From assembly GCF_048541585.1 (NCBI RefSeq), contig NZ_CP183303.1:868001-932000 (forward strand): DNA of 64,000 bases. Direction: 5' to 3'. The notes below the pieces were generated by a model. It was not told the origin of the DNA, made no database searches, and worked only from the letters and a program-made list of their open reading frames with translations. How positions within the stretch are numbered: the first letter of the stretch is position 1; every line of letters starts with the position of its first letter. The translations under genes and the position numbers were made by a program. Below are positions 1 through 8,290 of the stretch, piece by piece. The stretch comes from Legionella_C sp048541585 (lineage in GTDB: Bacteria; Pseudomonadota; Gammaproteobacteria; Legionellales; Legionellaceae).

Positions 1-581
1 ATAAGGCTGTGTGATATTTATATAAAAGTCACGGATAATTAAACTACATACGACTTAAACCGCTAAGCTAGATAATAGAAATGTAACTCACAAAATAGTT
101 ACAAATTTTGGTACATTAGCTATATCAAGCAAAATGACTAGTTAATTTTAAAACTAGATAAGCTTATCTCTTAAAGTCTATTGGTTATCTATATGGCTAA
201 ATTGTATCTAAGAAAAGAAATTTCCTAGAAGCATCTTTACAAAAACTAATTTAAGTAAGGACACTCTTCTTGATAGCTCGTACAGAAAAGCTTATAGAAT
301 ATTTTGGTAATACAAATCTTAAATTAAGACTATTTCCTGACTGAGCTCTAGTTGGATTGTCTTTGGTCATTTAAATAAAAGTAAATTAATCTTTATGTAA
401 CCCTAGTTAAATGACCACTTAATTGGCTGATTTCTCGCTTTCTTGGAGTAGATTAGGGGTGATTCCACATAATAACCGGTCATTTATGTAAAAAAGTGCT
501 TAAATGAAAAATTTGGGCTTTAGAGTTGAGCTCTACCTAAAATTTAAGACTTTAAGTTTAATCTTTTTTGCAGCATCAATC
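1..581. other. AT-rich non-coding stretch
   Basis: I see no convincing reading frame, RNA gene or hairpin terminator in this stretch on either strand. It precedes the 3' end of the minus-strand coiled-coil gene at 582-1136, so part of it is that gene's 3' flank. Confidence 0.4.
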
Positions 582-1136
582 CTAAAAAACAGGTGAAAAA
601 AATGTAGTAGAGTTTGATTTTTCATTTTTAAGTTCATTATTCTGCTTAGGTTTTTCTATTTCTTGTAAAGTGCCTACTTTTTCTTCAAGTTTTTTTATTC
701 GCTCTTCTAATGCTTGAGGTATTGCCGCTTGCTTAGCTTCGTTTAATAGTAAAACACATTCATTGCGTAATTGTGACATTTCTTTTATAAGTTTCGATAA
801 CTCCTCTGTATAACTAGTTTCTAAGGCTTTATTATTAATTGATTGATAAGGAAGCATGATTAACTGAGCTTCTGCAAATAAAGTATTAATTATCCCCATT
901 GCTTCACATAAATAAATATAGCCTTTAAAGCGCTCACCATATGCCCAAGCTTGCGAGTTTGGCTTTAAATTTTGAAAATAATTCCTAGCTAGCTCTACTT
1001 TAATTTCTATTTGTTTCAATAAAAGAGGATTAGGGCTACGTTGGAGTTTGTTTACTAATTCTTTAATTTCTATAGAAAGTGATTGAATCTCAGTAAAACC
1101 TAGTCCCTTATCTGTAAAAGGTGGTGATTTTAGCAT
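582..1136 (-). CDS. hypothetical coiled-coil protein
   Basis: A 184-residue soluble protein rich in Lys, Glu and Leu. Residues about 110-165 have heptad-like spacing of Leu/Ile (for example the LEERIKKLEEKVGTLQEIE stretch), suggesting a coiled coil near the C-terminus, followed by a Lys/Asn/Ser-rich tail. No signal peptide, membrane segment or catalytic motif is visible, and I do not recognise the family. It stands alone, read leftward, with its start near 1136. Small coiled-coil proteins are common among Dot/Icm substrates of Legionella, but that role here is only a guess from the neighbourhood. Confidence 0.6.
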   Translation of the reverse strand: MLKSPPFTDKGLGFTEIQSLSIEIKELVNKLQRSPNPLLLKQIEIKVELARNYFQNLKPNSQAWAYGERFKGYIYLCEAMGIINTLFAEAQLIMLPYQSINNKALETSYTEELSKLIKEMSQLRNECVLLLNEAKQAAIPQALEERIKKLEEKVGTLQEIEKPKQNNELKNEKSNSTTFFSPVF

Positions 1137-1494
1137 TTTAAATCAACAAGTTAATGAATTTAAACTATTATATATTAACTCAGCTTGGATTCAACAGATG
1201 AGTGCAACTTTTGATATAATAGAATCAGATGAAATAAGTGTCCATAATTCGCTAATTAGTACGGAGCTGAATCGTAATCTAATCTTTATTCATATATGCT
1301 TAGGTTATTGGACGTGAAGGCAAATTACGCTCAAAGGTACGTTGATGATAGACGACAAGACAAGCTTAAGCACATTAAGGTCGTTGTTTCTATGCATTAA
1401 AGTATCCAGTAGGAACTATATTTTCAAATTAAGCAAAGGGTAGATAAATTAGTCAATATCGAACTAGTAATTAAAAGTTTATTAGGAGTAGTGA
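1137..1494. other. intergenic region between divergent genes
   Basis: Lies between the divergent coiled-coil gene and the LRR gene. It is AT-rich and should carry both promoters. An AGGAG ribosome-binding site lies just before the GTG start of the LRR gene at 1495. I see no other structure. Confidence 0.4.
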
Positions 1495-2076
1495 GTGAAA
1501 TTTAAGTACGAGGAAATCCTTACAAAATTAATTCAAAATGATTCTAGCCTTACCGTGGTTGATTTTAGACAAGCGAACTTAAGCTCAATACAGTCTAGAG
1601 AAATTTTTAAGGCATTAGAAAGTAACAATAAAGTTATTACGCTCAAGTTTTTAGGTAATAATTCAAGTGATGAAGCAGCTATAGCGCTAGGCTCGATGTT
1701 AGAAAAAAATCACACGATTGAAGATCTTCAGTTAGGTAGCAACGAGATAAATAATAAAGACATTGTCCATATTATTAATGGATTAAAGAATAATGATACA
1801 GTAACTAGCCTTGACCTTAATAGTAATCTTTTTGATATAGCTGATCCTATTGCTGATTTGCTTGAACATAACAATTGGATTCGAGAAATTGATTTAACAA
1901 ATAGTAATATTAATAATGATGGCTTTTTAGAAATTAAGGCCGCGTTAGAAAGAAATGAAAATTCATCCTTAACTGCATTCAATGTTTACTATCCACCTAT
2001 CCCTTGTCTGGATGACTTCGACAATCTTTGTAGAGCTAATGCGAAAAAATATGAAAGCAGTGTCCGACTATTTTAG
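1495..2076 (+). CDS. leucine-rich-repeat protein, ribonuclease-inhibitor type
   Basis: A 193-residue protein with about five LRR units of the 28-residue ribonuclease-inhibitor kind. The recurring core is the LxLxxNxI type (ITLKFLGNN, IEDLQLGSNEI, VTSLDLNSNLF, IREIDLTNSNI). Such repeats form a curved protein-binding surface, and in Legionella they usually occur in host-directed proteins. There is no signal peptide. The start is GTG at 1495, preceded by an AGGAG box. Two other LRR genes in this window (31389-32165 and 42078-43295) have much more regular repeats and a shared C-terminal domain that this protein lacks, so it belongs to a different subgroup. Binding partner unknown. Confidence 0.75.
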   Translation: MKFKYEEILTKLIQNDSSLTVVDFRQANLSSIQSREIFKALESNNKVITLKFLGNNSSDEAAIALGSMLEKNHTIEDLQLGSNEINNKDIVHIINGLKNNDTVTSLDLNSNLFDIADPIADLLEHNNWIREIDLTNSNINNDGFLEIKAALERNENSSLTAFNVYYPPIPCLDDFDNLCRANAKKYESSVRLF

Positions 2077-2293
2077 CTAGTAATAGTTTTTTTCAAATCC
2101 AATATGCAAATAAATGGTAAGTATATATATTTCACTATATAAGAATTTTTGTATGGTGAAATTAACACTTAAAAATATATCTTTTCTCTGCAAATTCCCT
2201 AGATAAAATTTAAATAAAGTCAGACTGCTAGATATCGATATATGTATTTTTTAACTTCATAAGAGGTAACCAGTTAAATTCACTTTTATATTA

Positions 2294-2734
2294 TTATTGA
2301 GGTGCCATTCCTTTATTAGCAAGCTCCTGCAATGCTGCTTCATTTTTTTGAACATTCAATTTCATCCCAGCTAATACTTCAGGGGCTTTAGTAAATTGAA
2401 TATCAGCGTATTCAACTACTTGAATAAAATTACCCCAAGGGTCTAAAAAATCAAAAAATCTGTCTCCTATTAATTCTGCTCCAGCTTTTATTGCCAATTC
2501 CTTAACCTTAGAACGGTCATCAACGACCAAGCCAAAATGACGAATCGTATCTCTATGAGGAGTTGCACTTTTCATAAGCGCAATAAATTGGTCGCCTAAA
2601 TCAATAAATGCATGCTCGTTACTCTTACTTCGTAACGTAAAATTAAAGATATGACTATAGAATTCTAACGCTTTTTCTACATCACCTACTTCAAGTGCAA
2701 TGTGGTTAATGCCAATTAAATTTGCTTTAGCCAT
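2294..2734 (-). CDS. VOC-superfamily (glyoxalase/dioxygenase-fold) protein
   Basis: About 146 residues, a single vicinal-oxygen-chelate domain. The start INHIALEVGDVEKALEFY is the classical first beta-alpha of the fold with a metal-ligand His. A second half contains HFGLVVDD, and FIQVVEY carries the expected Glu ligand. The family covers glyoxalase I, fosfomycin resistance proteins, ring-cleavage dioxygenases and methylmalonyl-CoA epimerases; nothing here fixes the substrate. I place the start at 2734 (MAKAN), because a strong GGAAGGAG ribosome-binding site precedes it; the longer frame to 2779 would leave that site inside the gene. It is monocistronic, with no obvious functional neighbour. 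Confidence 0.8.
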   Translation of the reverse strand: MAKANLIGINHIALEVGDVEKALEFYSHIFNFTLRSKSNEHAFIDLGDQFIALMKSATPHRDTIRHFGLVVDDRSKVKELAIKAGAELIGDRFFDFLDPWGNFIQVVEYADIQFTKAPEVLAGMKLNVQKNEAALQELANKGMAPQ

Positions 2735-2953
2735 GATAAGTCTCCTTCCTATGAAATACTTATCTCTGCAATAGTACATAACAGAGGATTTATAAAGCTA
2801 ATTTCTATCATCGCTTTCTTTGAGCATTTTCTACATTATTTTATCTCATGCCCTTAATCAATCGCTAGCGATATAGATTCTGTATCAGAAGCAACATAAA
2901 ATTTCATTATAGTTGATGTCTCGTTTTATTACCCATTTTCTTGTCTGTCATAG

Positions 2954-3079
2954 TCATTTATTATCATCCAGCCATTTCTGAGTTTGCTCTCTCCACGCCT
3001 TATAACATTCATTATCACAAAAGTACCGAATATAATCGTTCCCTTTGAAGGAATTAGTGGCTAATTTTGGAGCGAGCTA
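2954..3079 (-). pseudogene. fragment of a small Cys-rich protein
   Basis: Read on the minus strand, one frame gives about 40 codons ending in a stop at 2954-2956, containing YIRYFCDNECYKAWREQ. The FCDxxCYxAW spacing resembles the second half of a small zinc-ribbon (TRASH/MYM-like) domain. The frame is closed just upstream, so the N-terminal metal-binding half is missing. The rest of 2735-3276 shows no gene. Family assignment is tentative. Confidence 0.3.
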
Positions 3080-3276
3080 AGGCACATAAAAAGACTCTCT
3101 TTTTTACAGTTTTCTTAAAGATTAAATTTCTTAAAGGAAATTAACCAGGGCAAAGCCTACCTATCTGGTTCGGTATGCAGTTTAAGTGCTTTTTTACGCT
3201 ATTCTAGCGCAATAACTCCAATAATAATCAGTTCTTTAGGATTGCTATTTACTCTTTAGTGAAAACCTTATCGTAC

Positions 3277-3837
3277 CTATGATGTTAAATATCGATAAAG
3301 TGTAGGCTTAGAAATATTAAGTACTTTGCAAATATCGGCAATCGCTAATGCTTTATCCTGATGCATACGCTTAGCAGCTTGAATTTTAGAGGCATCCACC
3401 TTAGGCCGGCCACCTTTTTTGCCGCGAGCACGAGCAGCAGAAAGACCTGCTTGTGTTCTCTCTTGGATAAGTCTGCGTTCGAACTGAGCCATGGACGAGA
3501 AAATATTAAAAACCAATTCACCGGAAGCAGTGGTTGTATCAATCGCTCCATCACATAGCGATTTAAACCCCACGCCTTTTTCTCGCAAGGTTTCAATAAG
3601 GGTTACTAAATGCACCATTGAGCGGCCTAAGCGGTCAAGACGCCAAACGACTAAGACATCACCTGCTTCTAATTTTTCTAAACATTGCGTTAGACCAGGT
3701 CGGTCAGTTTTAGAGCCCGAAACTTTATCTTTAAAAATAAGATTTTTCTGACAACCTGCTTTGAGGAGGGCATCCACCTGTAAATTTAAATTTTGCTCAA
3801 GTGTACTAACTCGGGCATAACCAATTAATCGTGACAT
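3277..3837 (-). CDS. serine recombinase (resolvase/invertase family)
   Basis: 186 residues with the full layout of a small serine recombinase. The N-terminal catalytic domain starts MSRLIGYARVSTLEQN with the nucleophilic Ser in YARVS, followed by the VWRLDRLGRS motif carrying the active-site arginines. A C-terminal HTH of the Hin/resolvase type (ALAIADICKVLNISKPTLYRYL) ends the protein. It catalyses site-specific strand exchange at short crossover sites, as in DNA inversion or cointegrate resolution. The start at 3837 fits the family better than the upstream Met at 3849. No invertible segment or res site was identified beside it. A remnant of another such recombinase lies at 4694-4777, so it may be part of a decayed mobile element. 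Confidence 0.88.
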   Translation of the reverse strand: MSRLIGYARVSTLEQNLNLQVDALLKAGCQKNLIFKDKVSGSKTDRPGLTQCLEKLEAGDVLVVWRLDRLGRSMVHLVTLIETLREKGVGFKSLCDGAIDTTTASGELVFNIFSSMAQFERRLIQERTQAGLSAARARGKKGGRPKVDASKIQAAKRMHQDKALAIADICKVLNISKPTLYRYLTS

Positions 3838-3970
3838 CAAATTTCTCAATTATTATTATTTTTAATAAGTTTATAATACTTTGATTATGATATGAAAATA
3901 TAAGAAAAATAGCAATGTAAAAAGCAGGATGAGTAAGGCTTTTTGGTAATGAAAAATAGAGTGGGAGTAG

Positions 3971-3997
3971 TCTCAAAATGGTCGTTTTTTGAGAGTC
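3971..3997. repeat. dispersed hairpin motif, GGTCGTTTTTTGAGA type
   Basis: TCTCAAAA and TTTTGAGA can pair around the GGTCG core, forming a small stem-loop. The same core recurs, always in the + orientation, near 7180, 12056, 14526, 15932, 31323, 41934 and 45050. It could be a weak terminator or the trace of a short mobile repeat. Confidence 0.4.
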
Positions 3998-4032
3998 ATG
4001 AAGTAAATATCATTGAATTATATTTACTAGCT

Positions 4033-4055
4033 TTTTACACTTATTTTGTGTAAAA
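4033..4055. promoter_or_regulatory. inverted repeat upstream of toxin-antitoxin pair, probable operator
   Basis: TTTTACAC and GTGTAAAA form a perfect 8-bp inverted repeat with a 7-nt spacer, about 35 bp before the toxin start. Antitoxins of the HTH type commonly bind such palindromes to repress their own operon. A related but decayed palindrome precedes the second copy of this locus near 18576-18596. Confidence 0.5.
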
Positions 4056-4088
4056 TAAATATTATTAAATAAATTATAAGACCAGGCG

Positions 4089-4376
4089 TTGAAAGCGTTA
4101 AATATTATAGAGCTTTCTAAACGGGCTCAAAAAGATTTACAAAAAATACCAGAATATATAAAAACTAAATTATTAGTTTGGATTGATTCAGTAGAGCAAT
4201 TAGGTATTTATCAAGTTCGAAAAATACCAGGTTATCATGATGAACCTTTAAAGGGTAACCGACTAGGTTAGCGTTCTATACGTCTTTCTAAAGGTTACCG
4301 AGCTATCTATACGATGACATCAAACGGCAATATGGAGCTTATTACAATCGAAGAGGTAAATAAACATGACTATTAA
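4089..4376 (+). pseudogene. RelE/HigB-type toxin with an in-frame amber stop
   Basis: The frame starts with TTG (MKALNIIELSKRAQKDLQ...) and runs to a TAG at 4269-4271, then stays open in the same frame to TAA at 4374-4376. The product across the stop is 95 residues. It reads RKIPGYHDEPLKGNRLG, stop, then RSIRLSKGYRAIY and finally ITIEEVNKHDY, the usual body and C-terminus of a RelE/HigB mRNA interferase. The stop replaces what is normally Gln, so a single C-to-T change explains it. The missing half carries the RNA-cleaving core, so the toxin is probably inactive unless the stop is read through. The 3' end overlaps the antitoxin gene by 11 nt, the usual arrangement for a higBA-like operon. Confidence 0.75.
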
Positions 4377-4665
4377 TGCACGTGAATATCTAGAAAAACA
4401 AGTAGGTCCTTTAAGTTTAGGTAAAACCCTTCGTGCTATTCGATTAGGTGAAGAGGAAAGCCAAACTCATTTTGCTAAAAGGTTAGGCATTTCTGTTCAG
4501 TATCTTTGTGACTTAGAGCATGATCGTAAAATAGTGAGTGCTAAGAAAGCTAAATCCTTTGCAGATAAACTTGGCTATTCTGATAAACAATTTGTTCGGC
4601 TTGCCTTACAAGATTCATTAAACCAGTACAATATACCTATGCACGTTGAAATTTCTGCTGCTTAA
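4366..4665 (+). CDS. XRE-family antitoxin
   Basis: 99 residues with a Cro/CI-type HTH in the middle (ESQTHFAKRLGISVQYLCDLEHDR) followed by a helical tail. It overlaps the upstream toxin gene, which identifies it as the antitoxin of that pair, expected to bind the toxin and repress the operon through the palindrome at 4033-4055. The toxin is broken by an amber codon while this gene is intact, so it may survive as an orphan antitoxin. A short piece of the same sequence is fused to a toxin remnant at 18626-18820. Confidence 0.85.
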   Translation: MTINAREYLEKQVGPLSLGKTLRAIRLGEEESQTHFAKRLGISVQYLCDLEHDRKIVSAKKAKSFADKLGYSDKQFVRLALQDSLNQYNIPMHVEISAA

Positions 4666-4693
4666 AATAAAGCTATTTAATAATAAAATACGG

Positions 4694-4777
4694 CTATTAC
4701 AAGAAGATAGGTTAGTCAGTGAAATTGCTAAAACTTTTAATGTTCATAAAGCAATAATTTATCGCCAAGTATTATAA
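4694..4777 (+). pseudogene. C-terminal HTH remnant of a serine recombinase
   Basis: A 28-codon stretch ends in a stop at 4775-4777 and contains VSEIAKTFNVHKAIIYR, the typical resolvase/invertase C-terminal HTH. The catalytic domain is missing. It lies between the antitoxin and the IS6 element. Confidence 0.6.
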
Positions 4778-4783
4778 AGGAGG

Positions 4784-4813
4784 GCGTGTTGCAAAAATAA
4801 GATGGTTGTATAC
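4784..4813 (+). repeat. solo left end of an IS6-family element
   Basis: GCGTGTTGCAAAAATAAG followed by a sequence ending in GTATAC closely copies the left end of the adjacent intact element (CCTGTTGCAAAAACAAG ... GTATAC). It is cut off exactly where the intact IS begins, which suggests that the intact element inserted into, or recombined with, an older copy. Confidence 0.55.
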
Positions 4814-5635
4814 GGCCCTGTTGCAAAAACAAGGCTGTAGTATACTAATTAATTTTGTATAACGATCTGATGAGCTTTAAAAACCCTGTTGATTTCAAGT
4901 GGCGCCATTTTCATGGCGAAGTCATCCTGCAATGTATACGCTGTTATTGTAAATATGGGATCAGCTATCGAGATTTAGAGGAAATGATGACGGAGCGTGG
5001 CTTATCAGTCGATCACACGACAATTTATCGCTGGGTTCAGTACTATGCGCCGGAGCTTAAAAAACGATTAGATTGGTATAACCAACGTTACTCTAGGAGA
5101 TGGCATCTCGATGAAACTTATGTCAAAGTCAAAGGGGAATGGAAATATTTATATCGCGCTATTGATGAGTCTGGCCATATGATTGATTTTTATCTGTCTC
5201 ATCGTCGCAATGCCAAAGCGGCTAAACGGTTTCTTAATAAACTGGTAAAGAATAATCCTACCTGTGATGTTAGCGTGATTAATACGGATAAAAATCCAGC
5301 CTACAATCAAGCCATTAGAGAATTGAAACAGGTAGGGAATTTATCTAAGCGAGTTGAACATCACCAAATTAAATATCTTAACAATCGACTTGAATCCGAT
5401 CATGGAAAACTAAAGCGGCTTATTAAGCCTACGCTTGGATTTCAATCCATGAAAACAGCCTATGCAACTATCAAAGGATTTGAAATGATGTTGATGTTTA
5501 AGAAAGGACAATTCAATCATTGGATTTAGGAACACGTAACGAAGTGTCGTTTATTAATGAACAATTTGGGCTATACAGCTGCGATCGACCCAAAAATTAA
5601 TATTTTGCAAATTAAAAATTTCTTGCAACAGAGCC
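4814..5635 (+). mobile_element. IS6-family insertion sequence, intact
   Basis: An 822-bp element, matching the usual size of the IS26/IS6 family. Its imperfect terminal inverted repeats are GGCCCTGTTGCAAAAA on the left and, read inward, GGCTCTGTTGCAAGAA on the right. It holds one transposase gene. The 8-bp flanks (4806-4813 and 5636-5643) do not match, so there is no target duplication; this fits insertion into an older IS6 end, or later recombination. Confidence 0.88.
4870..5529 (+). CDS. IS6-family transposase
   Basis: About 219 residues. The N-terminus has the family's HTH region (KYGISYRDLEEMMTERGLSV, then DHTTIYRWVQYYAPE). The DDE catalytic core is complete: first Asp in RWHLDETYVKVKG, second in VINTDKNPAY, and the Glu in NNRLESDHGKLKRL. 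It catalyses replicative, cointegrate-type transposition of the surrounding 822-bp element. I chose ATG 4870 (MSFKNP), which matches the length of IS26-like enzymes; a TTG at 4855 would add five residues. The gene looks functional and is the probable parent type of the many fragments at 11013, 20041, 24645, 32549, 44904 and 59190. Confidence 0.9.
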   Translation: MSFKNPVDFKWRHFHGEVILQCIRCYCKYGISYRDLEEMMTERGLSVDHTTIYRWVQYYAPELKKRLDWYNQRYSRRWHLDETYVKVKGEWKYLYRAIDESGHMIDFYLSHRRNAKAAKRFLNKLVKNNPTCDVSVINTDKNPAYNQAIRELKQVGNLSKRVEHHQIKYLNNRLESDHGKLKRLIKPTLGFQSMKTAYATIKGFEMMLMFKKGQFNHWI

Positions 5636-5782
5636 CTTCTAAGTCTAAATTTTTGCTGTAACTTCTCATTTTAGATATAAAACTAATCAATTTGATTGTT
5701 TATTAATACTCTCTTAATAAAAATAAATTAAAATCAAATTTCATAATTAACACTTGTATGAACGCATAATGAGGAGTATGTC

Positions 5783-5971
5783 ATGCTTAAAGCGTGTACC
5801 CACCTTTGTCGTGAAAATGTTAATTTTTGCTTATTTGATGAGACATTAACCATTTACATATCAGCGCTAGGAAACAGTATAAATGAGGAAAATACCAATT
5901 TAGAGACATCACAAAACATAAATTATAAAAGCAAAAGAGGAGGAATTAACTATGCCCTTCTCAAAAAATAA
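5783..5971 (+). CDS. possible small ORF upstream of the protease-like gene
   Basis: A 62-codon frame with a good GAGGAG-type ribosome-binding site before its ATG. It overlaps the next gene by 20 nt in another frame, which would permit translational coupling. The peptide has two Cys near the N-terminus and no recognisable domain. It could be a real leader or small protein, or just the transcribed leader of the downstream gene. Confidence 0.3.
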   Translation: MLKACTHLCRENVNFCLFDETLTIYISALGNSINEENTNLETSQNINYKSKRGGINYALLKK

Positions 5972-6995
5972 AAAGTTTAATGAAATAAAAAGTAAAGAAT
6001 GGTTTGATAATGCGAAAGAAATTCCTACTAATGAAAATGAAGTGATAGCTTTTGTTGGTAGTTGGCCACATAAGGGAAAATATCCCCATTGGGCAGTAAC
6101 AGGAAGTGGAAAATTACCTCATCCTTTCAAAAATGATAATGAGGTAGAAAAATCTTTTAGAGATATTTGTGTTGCTATAAGAGAAAGCCGCCTTAGTGAA
6201 GTTGAAAAAATTAATCGTGTCCATCTTTTGGTAGTACAACTGGTTAATCTCCCAGTGAGCACAATAGATGGCAAGAAGGTCCATGGAGGGGATTATAACC
6301 ATGTCCAACATCCGCTTTATGCTAATAAAGAAGTTAAAAATTATGTAGAAATTCAAAAAAAACTTTTGTCAGCTAGTTTAAAAGATATTCTTAATCCTGA
6401 ATCATATCCCTTTATGACAACTGAAATAAATATCGAGCAACGGTTTGCAGATTGCAGAGCAGCGAATGCTCTTTTTGCTTACGGGCTACAAGTTGCTGGA
6501 GTCTTGGATATCAAATGGGCCTATGTTAAAGCGACTACTTATAAAGAAGGCATTGCAACCACAGACAATAATAAAAAATTTAGTGAAGATCATGCTATTG
6601 TATTATGGCAAAAAAATAATGAAATTTATGTGCTGGATTCTTTTAATATTGAATTTCATGGAATTAAATTAGAAGAATTTTTTAAGGCTAATGGTGTAGG
6701 CATTAGTAGCGCATATAATGAATTTGTAAAATATTATGAAAAAGCCTATCCCAATACAACTCAAGCAAAACAAGACGAGTATGATAGAACTATTCTAAGT
6801 TCCTATAGGTCAAAAGATAAAATTAGTGCAGCATTTTTTCCTTCTCTTGTAGAAAGAAACCTTAGATATCCCGGTATTAAATGTTATCACTCTACTTTAA
6901 AAACCGCTGAATCTGAAAACTGGAGTAAGCTTTATTCAAATATATTTGAAGAGCAATGTACTTTTCCTGAAACTAAAGTGTTCAGAAAAAAGTAA
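5952..6995 (+). CDS. putative cysteine-protease-fold protein, effector-like
   Basis: 347 residues, no signal peptide. I do not recognise a named family, but the layout suggests a papain/transglutaminase-like catalytic triad: Cys168 in RFADCRAANALFAYG at the start of a helix, His214 in EDHAIVLW on a beta strand, and Asp229 in EIYVLDSFN on the next strand. The Cys-(about 46)-His-(15)-Asp spacing with HAIVLW followed by YVLDSFN is typical of that fold. The N-terminal 130 residues are mixed alpha/beta with Trp-rich segments (VGSWPHKGKYPHWAV). A strong GAGGAGGA site precedes the ATG. It stands alone between an IS and a decayed acetyltransferase, suggesting an accessory, possibly secreted, protein. 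Enzymatic function is inference. Confidence 0.65.
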   Translation: MPFSKNKKFNEIKSKEWFDNAKEIPTNENEVIAFVGSWPHKGKYPHWAVTGSGKLPHPFKNDNEVEKSFRDICVAIRESRLSEVEKINRVHLLVVQLVNLPVSTIDGKKVHGGDYNHVQHPLYANKEVKNYVEIQKKLLSASLKDILNPESYPFMTTEINIEQRFADCRAANALFAYGLQVAGVLDIKWAYVKATTYKEGIATTDNNKKFSEDHAIVLWQKNNEIYVLDSFNIEFHGIKLEEFFKANGVGISSAYNEFVKYYEKAYPNTTQAKQDEYDRTILSSYRSKDKISAAFFPSLVERNLRYPGIKCYHSTLKTAESENWSKLYSNIFEEQCTFPETKVFRKK

Positions 6996-7179
6996 CGTGA
7001 CCCATATCCAATGAATTTAGCTTAAAACCTCAATTCAAATTAAAGGAAATCTTTAATGAATATCGACTTGCTCAAGGCGCATAGTTATTGTGAATTAGTG
7101 TATAGGATTTTATCTTAGTAATCCTATATTTTAGAATTGGTTCAGTACTATGTATAAATACTATACTAGTATCATAAAC

Positions 7180-7192
7180 GGTCGTTTCTTGA
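7180..7192 (+). repeat. copy of the dispersed GGTCGTTT motif
   Basis: GGTCGTTTCTTGA matches the core of the motif at 3981-3993. It lies in the short gap before the decayed acetyltransferase, with a short ATACTAGTAT palindrome just upstream. Confidence 0.3.
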
Positions 7193-7258
7193 TAAAGAAT
7201 TGAGAGTGATAAAGAAGCATATTAAAGTGTATAATAATTGACTTATTTAATTATTTAA

Positions 7259-7683
7259 AGAATCACATTTAAACTGCATTCTAATCCACAGGTAATGCAA
7301 TATATTCCCTGTGGAATACAAACAATGGCTGAAACATTGCTTAATCTAGAAGATGATATAATACACCAACAGAAGTATGGTTTTAGTAAATGGGCTATGT
7401 TTTTAAAAAGTACGAGTGATTTTGCGGGACGGGTTGGATGGAAACTAACGAGGTCGAAGCAGGTTTTAAATTTCTACCAAAATATTGGAGCAATGGATTT
7501 GCGACTGAAGTATTAAAAGCATTGCTTGCCTGGGGAAAAGTTAATATCCCATTTCCTTTAATAGCATTTGCATACCCGGAAAACAAAGCATCGATTAATA
7601 TATTAGTAAAAGCTGGCATGATCTATGTGAGGCATGATAATTATGAGGGCAAACAAATTATAGTTTACTCAATGCCGCTCTAA
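7259..7683 (+). pseudogene. GNAT-family N-acetyltransferase, truncated and frameshifted
   Basis: Two overlapping frames together encode most of a RimJ/RimL-type acetyltransferase. The first reads LHSNPQVMQYIPCGIQTM and continues to DFAGRVGW. The second continues from METNEVEAGFKFLPKYW through NGFATEVLKALLAWG, the acetyl-CoA-binding loop region, to the C-terminus at 7683. A single frameshift near 7430-7438 separates them. The first beta strand and start codon are missing, because a stop closes the frame just before 7259. The gene is therefore dead in two ways. Confidence 0.75.
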
Positions 7684-7786
7684 CTTTTTTCAAAAAGAGA
7701 ATTTCAGTTTGTATTTGCCCCATTTCTGTAATTTAACCCAATATTGTGATTATTGTAATCCTTAACCCAAGTAGGAGTATATTGAA

Positions 7787-8290
7787 ATGCAAGAAAAACC
7801 GTTGGTTGGCATTATTATGGGATCTCAAAGCGATTGGCCAATACTTTGTGAAAGCGCAAAAATTTTAAAGGACTTAAAAATTTCTTTTGATGCCGAAATT
7901 GTATCAGCACATCGAACACCTAACAAACTCTATGACTATGCACAAAACGCAGCAGAACGCGGAATACAGATTATTATTGCTGGTGCTGGAGGTGCAGCAC
8001 ATCTTCCTGGAATGATCTCAGCAATGACCAGACTTCCTGTTTTGGGTGTTCCAATTCCTTCTTCCTTACTTAATGGTTTGGACTCCCTACTGTCCATAGT
8101 ACAAATGCCAGCAGGAGTACCGGTTGGCACTTTAGCAGTCGGCACATCAGGCGCAATTAATGCAGCACTTTTAGCAGCCGCAATCCTTGCTAACAATAAC
8201 ACGGAAGTCTGTGAACGCTTAGAGCAATACCGAGCGCAACAAACCCAAAAGGTTCTTGATAACAATAAACCCCAATTGGAGTCCTTATGA
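7787..8290 (+). CDS. purE: N5-carboxyaminoimidazole ribonucleotide mutase PurE
   Basis: 167 residues, matching class I PurE. It begins with VGIIMGSQSDWP, the conserved phosphate-binding start; SAHRTP carries the catalytic-site His and Arg; AGAGGAAHLPGM and GVPIPSS are other family signatures. It converts N5-CAIR to CAIR in de novo purine synthesis, in the cytoplasm, as an octamer in known members. An AGGAG box precedes the ATG. It overlaps purK by four bases (ATGA), so the two are translationally coupled. This operon is the only clear core-metabolism locus in the window. Confidence 0.97.
   Translation: MQEKPLVGIIMGSQSDWPILCESAKILKDLKISFDAEIVSAHRTPNKLYDYAQNAAERGIQIIIAGAGGAAHLPGMISAMTRLPVLGVPIPSSLLNGLDSLLSIVQMPAGVPVGTLAVGTSGAINAALLAAAILANNNTEVCERLEQYRAQQTQKVLDNNKPQLESL

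Noticed and set aside
3361..3751. Plus-strand ORFs over the serine recombinase
   Set aside because: They are antisense shadows of a clear recombinase gene and show no family features.
4806..5643. 8-bp target duplication for the intact IS6 element
   Set aside because: The flanking octamers TTGTATAC and CTTCTAAG do not match.
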